A stretch of DNA of 10,256 nucleotides from Planctomycetota bacterium (GTDB lineage Bacteria; Planctomycetota; Phycisphaerae; UBA1845), in contig JADFRH010000057.1 in NCBI GenBank assembly GCA_022561415.1, positions 1 through 10,256 on the forward strand, read 5' to 3'. The number at the start of each line of letters is the position of its first letter. Position 1 is the first letter of the stretch. Below are positions 1 to 4,505 of the stretch, one piece after another. Position numbers and translations under genes: made by a program. Under the pieces are notes generated by a model. It searched no databases. It was not told the DNA's origin and saw only the letters and a program-made list of their open reading frames with translations.

Positions 1-1
1 C

Positions 2-97
2 CTATATGGTTGGAAAGTGGCACATGGGCAAAGCCCCCGACAAGATTCCGGCGGCGCGCACTTCCGCCTGACCATTCCTGCCAGGCAGGCTTCCTGA
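2..97 (+). CDS. Possible C-terminal tail of a sensor histidine kinase (partial)
   Basis: The frame starting at base 2 is open to a TGA at 95-97. Its last residues read GGAHFRLTIPARQAS. A Gly-Gly-Ala-x-Phe-Arg-Leu-Thr-(I/L)-Pro ending is what the last beta strand of HATPase_c domains in two-component sensor kinases looks like, and such proteins typically end within a few residues of it, as here. The residues before it (from base 2 to about 49) are a poor match to the kinase fold, while the overlapping +1 frame there looks like a sulfatase. The two resemblances share only bases 50-59. So the real kinase-like part may be only 50-97, joined to foreign sequence upstream. The call rests on about ten residues. 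Confidence 0.28.
   Translation, partial: LYGWKVAHGQSPRQDSGGAHFRLTIPARQAS
3..71 (+). pseudogene. Sulfatase-like fragment, truncated at window edge and broken downstream
   Basis: Read from base 3, the frame gives Tyr-Met followed by VGKWHMGKAPDKIPAAR, then Thr-Ser-Ala and a TGA stop at 69-71. The GKWHxG block, followed by a Pro-rich stretch and an A-R that normally continues as G-F, is a hallmark of type I (formylglycine-dependent) sulfatases, where the Lys and His of GKWH lie in the active site. That assignment rests on family knowledge. Here the resemblance stops at about base 59, where the usual GF(D/E) continuation is missing, and the frame closes four codons later. A working sulfatase would run several hundred residues further, so this is a broken remnant, a frameshifted gene or a mis-joined contig end. 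Only about 19 residues are visible, so chance resemblance cannot be ruled out, though the motif is a good match. Confidence 0.42.
77..89. repeat. Short perfect inverted repeat with flanking 8-bp direct repeats
   Basis: CCTGCC-A-GGCAGG is a perfect 6-bp inverted repeat with a 1-nt centre. It lies between two direct copies of CCTGACCA (67-74 and 93-100). It overlaps the end of the kinase-like frame and its stop codon. With a 1-nt loop and no following T tract it is not a convincing intrinsic terminator. A protein-binding dyad or a small repeat remnant is possible; nothing shows which. Confidence 0.3.
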
Positions 98-118
98 CCA
101 CACGGCGCTATCCGAAAC

Positions 119-146
119 TTGATCGGCGCGGCGTTCGGCGTAGTAT
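119..146 (+). promoter_or_regulatory. Candidate sigma70-type promoter for hldE
   Basis: TTGATC (119-124) is separated by 16 bp from TAGTAT (141-146), each 4/6 to the sigma70 consensus. Transcription would begin near 153, about 50 nt before the GTG start proposed for hldE at 203. This reading also explains why the TTG at 119, which opens the longest version of the hldE frame, is unlikely to be a start codon: it would be part of the -35 element. The pairing is from sequence only, and such 4/6 matches are common. Confidence 0.35.
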
Positions 147-202
147 GTCTGCCGTTTGAGACGAACAGGGAAACCGATTCTCCCGAGGGTTGCAACATCA
201 AC

Positions 203-1735
203 GTGGTCGCAGACCTCTCACAACTTGTACGATCGTTCGCGGGCCGCCGTGTTCTGCTGGTCGGCGATCTGATCCTCGACCGCTACACCTATGGTGACGC
301 TGAGCGTATCAGCCCGGAGGCGCCCGTGCCCGTGCTGCGCGTGGTCGAGCGGCGAGAGGCCGTCGGCGGAAGCGCGAACGTGGCCGCGTGCCTCGGCGCA
401 CTGGGCTGCCGGACCGTGTGCTGCGGCGTGGTCGGTGGAGATCGACACGGCCAGACGCTCATCCGTTTGCTCGAAGAGATCGACGTCGATACGTCGGGCG
501 TTCTGAGGCTTGCCGATCGGCCCACGACGACCAAGACGCGCCTGGTTGGTTTGGCCCAGCACCGCCATCGTCAGCAGCTCCTTCGCGTCGACGAAGAAGT
601 CACCGACGCTCTGCCCGCCAAGACCGCCACCTCGCTTGCGAAACAAGCGGCGAAGCTGGTTGCGCAATGCGACGTGGTTTGCATCGAAGACTACGACAAG
701 GGATTGATCCATGAATCACTCGTCCAGAGCTTGGTCACCGAAGCGAAGCGATGCGGTGTACCGGTGCTGGTCGACCCCGCACGTCTTGGCGACTACAAGC
801 GGTACCGCGGCGTCGATCTGATTACGCCCAACCGCGAAGAGCTTTCGATCGCGACGGGAAAGCGGCTTGTGTCGACCGAGGAGGTTGCGGCGGCCGGGCG
901 CGAACTGATCGAGTCGCTGAACATCGCGGCCATGGTGGCGACCGTGGACCGCGAGGGCGCGGTGCTTATCGAAGGGGGCAAGGAATGGCGTCACGTTTCG
1001 ACGATCCCGCGAAGCGTGTATGACAACACCGGCGCGGGCGACGCGGTGCTGGCGATGCTCGCGGCCGTCGTAGCGTCGGGTGGGGATCTGGAAAGTGCCG
1101 CCCATCTCGCGAACATCGCCGGCGGGCTCGAAGTCGAGAAGTTCGGCTGCGTACCGATCACGCGCGACGAGGTGCTCGCGGAGCTACGGCTCGAGGACCG
1201 AGAGCGCAACGGCAAGCTTCGCAGCCCGGACGAACTCGTCGCGGAGTTGCGGCTACGACGCGATCGGGGCGAAACGATCGCGTTCACCAACGGCTGTTTC
1301 GACATTCTTCACGCCGGTCATGTCGACTACCTGAAGCGATCGCGCCAGGAGGCATCGTTGCTCGTTGTCGGGCTGAACAGCGATGATTCGGTGCGCTTGC
1401 TCGATAAGGGTGATGATCGCCCGGTCAACACGTTCGCCAATCGGGCGGCCGTGCTCGGCGCGCTGACCAGCGTGGACTACGTCGTCGGCTTCGAAGACGC
1501 GACGCCGGAGTCACTGATCCGCAAGATCAAACCGGACGTACTGGTCAAAGGTGAGGACTGGGCGAAGAGGGGCGTCGTGGGAAGCGAGTTCGTCGAGGCC
1601 AACGGCGGACGGGTCGTGCTCGTGCCGCTGGTCGAGGGGTTGAGTACGACGAAGGTGATTGAGCGAATGAAAACGTCAAAACGTCGAAACGTCAAAACGG
1701 CTGATCCCGGCGCGCCGGGAACCACTGAAAACTGA
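203..1735 (+). CDS. hldE: Bifunctional D-glycero-beta-D-manno-heptose-7-phosphate kinase / heptose-1-phosphate adenylyltransferase
   Basis: Cytoplasmic enzyme of ADP-heptose synthesis. It phosphorylates heptose 7-phosphate at C1 and, after GmhB removes the 7-phosphate, adenylylates heptose 1-phosphate to ADP-heptose for LPS core or glycoconjugates. Residues about 15-325 form a PfkB/ribokinase-type domain with ERISPEAPVPV near the N-terminus, an N-terminal GGSANVA block and the anion-hole/catalytic NTGAGD at 275-280 (D280 as base). Residues about 345-490 form a cytidylyltransferase-like domain with TNGCFDILHAGH (HAGH 370-373). The domain order and full-length similarity match E. coli HldE (477 aa). 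The frame is open back to a TTG at 119, but the first 28 residues look non-coding and overlap a promoter-like element. GTG 203, with GAGGG at 185-189 (long 13-nt spacing), gives 510 aa and is preferred. An ATC at 197 is 7 nt from that GAGGG. The last ~20 residues are encoded by intergenic-type repeats and exceed the family's normal end. Function is sure; the start is not. Confidence 0.93.
   Translation: MVADLSQLVRSFAGRRVLLVGDLILDRYTYGDAERISPEAPVPVLRVVERREAVGGSANVAACLGALGCRTVCCGVVGGDRHGQTLIRLLEEIDVDTSGVLRLADRPTTTKTRLVGLAQHRHRQQLLRVDEEVTDALPAKTATSLAKQAAKLVAQCDVVCIEDYDKGLIHESLVQSLVTEAKRCGVPVLVDPARLGDYKRYRGVDLITPNREELSIATGKRLVSTEEVAAAGRELIESLNIAAMVATVDREGAVLIEGGKEWRHVSTIPRSVYDNTGAGDAVLAMLAAVVASGGDLESAAHLANIAGGLEVEKFGCVPITRDEVLAELRLEDRERNGKLRSPDELVAELRLRRDRGETIAFTNGCFDILHAGHVDYLKRSRQEASLLVVGLNSDDSVRLLDKGDDRPVNTFANRAAVLGALTSVDYVVGFEDATPESLIRKIKPDVLVKGEDWAKRGVVGSEFVEANGGRVVLVPLVEGLSTTKVIERMKTSKRRNVKTADPGAPGTTEN
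1670..1701 (+). repeat. Four tandem 8-bp units at the 3' end of hldE
   Basis: Four consecutive octamers are visible: AAAACGTC (1670-1677), AAAACGTC (1678-1685), GAAACGTC (1686-1693) and AAAACGGC (1694-1701). Because 8 is not a multiple of 3, the array is read in shifting frames, giving the odd basic hldE tail residues K-T-S-K-R-R-N-V-K-T. It starts where HldE homologues normally end, so it looks like an insertion or expansion at the gene's 3' boundary. Related units, CAAAACGG and the complement of CAAAACGTCA, reappear at 4338-4356. Confidence 0.8.
1705..1720. repeat. Perfect 16-bp GC-only-core palindrome
   Basis: TCCCGGCGCGCCGGGA is its own reverse complement over all 16 bases. It sits between the octamer array and the heptad repeat, inside the last codons of hldE (D-P-G-A-P-G). 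As a hairpin it would have a strong stem but almost no loop and no T tract after it, so it is not a standard terminator. It could act as an RNA 3'-end structure, a cruciform or a binding site. Confidence 0.7.
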
Positions 1736-1754
1736 TAACTACCCACTGACAACT
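1721..1754 (-). repeat. Degenerate 7-bp repeat array, copy 1 (inverted)
   Basis: Read on the minus strand this is AGT, then four heptads TGTCAGT GGGTAGT TATCAGT TTTCAGT, then GGT. It shares AGTTGTCAGTGG with copy 3 and the TTCAGT-[CG]GT end with copies 2 and 3. It contains the hldE stop codon (TGA 1733-1735) and ends 3 nt before the gmhA ATG, so it occupies the whole space where a ribosome-binding site would lie. Confidence 0.8.
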
Positions 1755-1757
1755 TCC

Positions 1758-2318
1758 ATGACCGAGTTTGAGAGTCAGATCGACGAGCACATTCGCGTTG
1801 TCGAGGCGATGCGCGGTCACGCGGCTTTGCTGTCAAGCCTTGTGGATCGCGTCATCTCCGTGTTCGAGGGTGGCGGTCGGCTTTTCATTCTGGGCAACGG
1901 TGGCAGTGCGGCCGACGCCCAGCACATTGCGGCCGAGCTGGTCGGGCGGCTCAAGGTCAGCCGCAAGGCGCTGCCCGCGATCGCCCTGACGACCGACACG
2001 TCGGTGCTGACGGCCGTCGCAAATGACATCGGCGCGGAGAACTGTTTCTCCCGTCAGGTCGACGCTCTGGTAACCAAAGTAGACATGGTCTGGGCGCTGA
2101 GCGTCTCGGGCACGTCACCGAATGTGGTCCGCGCGCTACAGCAAGCCAAGGCGATCGGTGCGACGACCGTCGGCTTTACGGGAAAACCCGGCGGGAAGTT
2201 CCCCGAGCTGTGCGACCTGTGCTTCCGGGCCGACGACGACAGCAGTGACCGCGTTCAAGAGGCTCACCAACTCGCCTATCATCTCGTCTGCGAGCGAGTT
2301 GAACAGCACTATACGTAA
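1758..2318 (+). CDS. gmhA: Phosphoheptose isomerase (sedoheptulose-7-phosphate isomerase)
   Basis: A 186-residue cytoplasmic SIS-domain enzyme (E. coli GmhA: 192) that converts sedoheptulose 7-phosphate to D-glycero-D-manno-heptose 7-phosphate, the substrate of the HldE kinase encoded just upstream. The phosphate-binding loop GNGGSAADAQH spans residues 46-56, and a second SIS serine/threonine loop (SVSGTSPNVV) and TGKPGGK follow. By alignment to E. coli GmhA, H56, E60, Q167 and H175 correspond to the metal-site and catalytic residues H61, E65, Q172 and H180, all kept. The ATG at 1758 is 22 nt after the hldE stop. No Shine-Dalgarno is present, because the intervening sequence is the heptad repeat. 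Translation may depend on coupling to hldE or an SD-independent mode (inference). Adjacent placement with hldE in the same direction supports one heptose-synthesis transcript; gmhB and hldD must lie elsewhere. Confidence 0.93.
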   Translation: MTEFESQIDEHIRVVEAMRGHAALLSSLVDRVISVFEGGGRLFILGNGGSAADAQHIAAELVGRLKVSRKALPAIALTTDTSVLTAVANDIGAENCFSRQVDALVTKVDMVWALSVSGTSPNVVRALQQAKAIGATTVGFTGKPGGKFPELCDLCFRADDDSSDRVQEAHQLAYHLVCERVEQHYT

Positions 2319-2319
2319 T

Positions 2320-2343
2320 GGTCAGTCGTCAGTTTTCAGTCGT
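2320..2343 (+). repeat. Degenerate 7-bp repeat array, copy 2
   Basis: Three heptads GGTCAGT CGTCAGT TTTCAGT followed by CGT, beginning 1 nt after the gmhA stop codon (TAA 2316-2318). The units and the terminal CGT match copies 1 and 3. The remaining gmhA-recQ gap (2344-2394) shows no hairpin with a T tract. Confidence 0.78.
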
Positions 2344-2381
2344 AACTGCCCGCTTTTCTAGCTTCGTTGATCGCAATCTAC

Positions 2382-2387
2382 TACACT
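2382..2387 (+). promoter_or_regulatory. Candidate -10 element for a leaderless recQ transcript
   Basis: TACACT fits the TANNNT form of a -10 hexamer and lies exactly 7 nt before the recQ ATG at 2395, so transcription would start at or next to the A of the ATG. This geometry is known from leaderless genes in other bacteria (for example Deinococcus and actinobacteria). It agrees with the lack of any purine-rich Shine-Dalgarno in the pyrimidine-rich stretch before the ATG. No good -35 is seen at the expected distance; TTGATC at 2367-2372 is too close. The six-base match is weak evidence alone. Confidence 0.3.
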
Positions 2388-2394
2388 TTCTCCC

Positions 2395-4239
2395 ATGAGC
2401 ACTTCGGGGTCGGTTGATGGGATTTCGTTGGACCAGATCCTCGAGCCGGTTCGCCGGTACTGGGGATACGACTCGCTGCGCCCCTTGCAGGAAGAGGCGA
2501 TACGGGCCGGCCTGAGCGGGCGCGATTCCGTTGTGGTCATGCCGACCGGCGGGGGGAAGTCGCTCTGCTATCAAGTCCCCCCCGTCACCGCCAATCGAAC
2601 CGATATCGTCGTGTCGCCGTTGATCTCGTTGATGAAAGATCAGGTCGACGGACTGCGCGCCTGCGACTACCCGGCCGTGGCGTTGAACAGCGCGATGGAG
2701 CCCGAGTCGCACCGCGAGGCGATCGCGGACATTCGCGCCGGCAAGTGCCGTCTGGTGTTCGTCTCGCCGGAGCGCCTGCTCATGGATTCTTTCTTGGATC
2801 TTGCTGAGCAGATCGATGTCGGCGCGTTCGCGATCGACGAGGCGCACTGCATCAGTCAGTGGGGTCACGACTTTCGCCCGGAGTATCGCCGGCTGGCGTT
2901 GCTCAAGGAGCGTTTTCCCAAAACAAGCGTCCATGCCTACACGGCCACCGCGACACAGCGCGTTCGGGAAGACATTGCGAATCAGTTACACCTGACCGAG
3001 CCGGCCATGATCGTGGGGCGGTTTGATCGCCCGAACCTCACCTATCGCGTCGTGCCCCGCGTCGATGTCCACGCCCAGACGATCGACGCGATTCGGCGCC
3101 ATCATAACGAGGCGGTGATCGTCTATTGCCTGAGCCGCAAAGATACCGAGGCGATGGCTGACGCGCTGATGTCGAGCGGCATTACGGCCTCGCCCTATCA
3201 CGCCGGGTTGTCTCCCGATCGGCGGCGGCGCGTGCAGGAAGCGTTTGCGAAGGAGTCGCTCAACGTGGTGACGGCCACCGTCGCCTTCGGCATGGGCATC
3301 GACCGCAGCAACGTCCGCTGCGTCATTCACGCCACCATGCCCAAGTCGGTCGAGCATTACGTTCAGGAGACCGGCCGGGCGGGTCGCGACGGGCTGGAGG
3401 CCGAGTGTGTACTGCTCTACTCGGGGTCCGACGTGATGCGCTGGGAGTCGCTGTTGCGCAGAAGCGCGGACGAGGCATCCGATTCACGATCGGCGTTGGA
3501 TGCGCAGGTCGAATTGCTTCATCGCATGCGGCGGTTCTGCGGCGTGCCTCGTTGCCGCCACCGTGCGCTGTCCGAATATTTCGACCAGCCCTATGAAACC
3601 GAAAACTGTAGCGCGTGCGACGTGTGCCTCGAAGAGATGGAGGGCATCGAAGACGGAACGGAGACCGCCCGGAAAATTCTCTCGTGCGTCGCCCGGGTGG
3701 GCGAGTGTTTCGGCGCGGGCCATGTGGCCGACGTGCTCGTGGGAGCGGACACGGAGCGGATACGCGAGCGAGGTCACGACCAGTTGAGCACGTTCGGGTT
3801 AATCAAGACGATGCCGAAAAAGGCGGTGATGAACTGCGTGTATCAGCTTGTGGATCAAGACCTGCTCGAACGAACGCGCGACGATCGACCGGTGTTGAGC
3901 CTGAACGACGCATCATGGGAGGTCATGCGCGGTAATCGGCGCGTCAGCCTTATCCGACCCAAAGCGAAGGTTGTCACCAAGACGCGCGGCGCCGTGGCGT
4001 CGTGGGAGGGTGTCGATCGCGGCCTGTTCGAGCACCTGCGCGGCGTCCGCCGCGAGCTCGCCGACGAGCGCGGAGCGCCCGCGTTTGTTATCTTCGGCGA
4101 TGCGTCGCTGCGCGATATGGCTCGCACGAAGCCGGACTCACCGGAGGCGTTTCGTCAGGTTCACGGCGTCGGCGAGGCCAAGCTCAAACAGTTCGGAACG
4201 CGATTCCTGGCCGAGATCGAAGCGTACCAAGGTCAGTAG
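2395..4239 (+). CDS. recQ: ATP-dependent 3'-5' DNA helicase RecQ
   Basis: A 614-residue cytoplasmic superfamily 2 helicase (E. coli RecQ: 609) that unwinds forks, D-loops and other recombination intermediates. In order: motif 0 with RPLQ (Q32), Walker A PTGGGKS (50-56, K55), DEAH at 148-151 followed by the aromatic-rich RecQ loop CISQWGHDFRPEYR, and a helicase C domain with GMGIDRSNVR and motif VI QETGRAGRDG (324-333). A zinc site has C387, C405, C408 and C411, the RecQ spacing. An RQC winged-helix region covers about 415-530 and an HRDC domain about 540-612, ending with the HGVGEAKLKQFG hairpin. All key residues are present, so it should be active. The ATG at 2395 places motif 0 at the normal distance. 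It has no Shine-Dalgarno and may be leaderless. The final Gly-Gln and TAG stop are read from heptad repeat copy 3. It lies 76 nt after gmhA; co-transcription is possible but there is no functional link. Confidence 0.96.
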   Translation: MSTSGSVDGISLDQILEPVRRYWGYDSLRPLQEEAIRAGLSGRDSVVVMPTGGGKSLCYQVPPVTANRTDIVVSPLISLMKDQVDGLRACDYPAVALNSAMEPESHREAIADIRAGKCRLVFVSPERLLMDSFLDLAEQIDVGAFAIDEAHCISQWGHDFRPEYRRLALLKERFPKTSVHAYTATATQRVREDIANQLHLTEPAMIVGRFDRPNLTYRVVPRVDVHAQTIDAIRRHHNEAVIVYCLSRKDTEAMADALMSSGITASPYHAGLSPDRRRRVQEAFAKESLNVVTATVAFGMGIDRSNVRCVIHATMPKSVEHYVQETGRAGRDGLEAECVLLYSGSDVMRWESLLRRSADEASDSRSALDAQVELLHRMRRFCGVPRCRHRALSEYFDQPYETENCSACDVCLEEMEGIEDGTETARKILSCVARVGECFGAGHVADVLVGADTERIRERGHDQLSTFGLIKTMPKKAVMNCVYQLVDQDLLERTRDDRPVLSLNDASWEVMRGNRRVSLIRPKAKVVTKTRGAVASWEGVDRGLFEHLRGVRRELADERGAPAFVIFGDASLRDMARTKPDSPEAFRQVHGVGEAKLKQFGTRFLAEIEAYQGQ

Positions 4240-4264
4240 TTGTCAGTGGTCAGTCTTCAGTCGT
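4231..4264 (+). repeat. Degenerate 7-bp repeat array, copy 3
   Basis: GGTCAGT, a partial AGT, then TGTCAGT GGTCAGT CTTCAGT and CGT. The first heptad and partial unit encode the last two RecQ residues and the TAG stop (4237-4239). AGTTGTCAGTGG is shared with copy 1 (in opposite orientation), and the TTCAGT-CGT end with copy 2. Confidence 0.8.
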
Positions 4265-4337
4265 CCGCGCTTCGCTCGCAGCCGGGTGCCTAAACAACCG
4301 ATATCCGCTGGACATGCCGTGCTGTCTCAAAATCGAA

Positions 4338-4356
4338 CAAAACGGTTGACGTTTTG
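4338..4356. promoter_or_regulatory. Inverted repeat overlapping a -35-like box upstream of the efflux operon
   Basis: CAAAACGGTTGACGTTTTG is a perfect 7-bp inverted repeat (CAAAACG / CGTTTTG) with a 5-nt centre. It contains TTGACG (4346-4351), 5/6 to the -35 consensus. The best -10 at 17 bp is only GATGCT (4369-4374), 3/6. A dyad around a -35 box 150 nt before an efflux pump gene is a typical place for a repressor or activator site, but no regulator gene is in view. A hairpin role is less likely, as no T tract follows. In the rest of the 4240-4505 gap, TATCCT (4444-4449) is another weak -10 candidate without a -35, and GGGA (4495-4498) is a weak ribosome-binding site 7 nt before the pump ATG. 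Nothing else is recognisable there. Confidence 0.38.
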
Positions 4357-4505
4357 GCGATTGCAGGCGATGCTGCCGTGTCTCGTTTGTGTCACAAGGT
4401 GCAGGGTCGCGCCTCTGTGGCGTGAGAATGCATGCCCGTCGTGTATCCTAGCGGTGCTTGCGGTTCCGGAGAGCAACCCTGCTTGTTTGATAACGGGAAC
4501 GATTC

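Noticed and set aside
1705..1720. Intrinsic terminator after hldE
   Set aside because: The palindrome has no real loop and no following T tract, and gmhA starts 38 nt later in the same direction.
1670..1754. CRISPR array
   Set aside because: The units are 7-8 bp and contiguous or degenerate, with no spacer-length unique segments.
4231..4264. Insertion sequence end or attachment site
   Set aside because: No transposase or integrase is present anywhere in the window, and the three arrays differ in length and unit order, unlike IS termini or att cores.
4338..4356. Intrinsic terminator for recQ
   Set aside because: The stem is only 7 bp and AT-rich, it is followed by GCGATTG rather than a T run, and it lies about 100 nt after the stop; an operator reading fits better.
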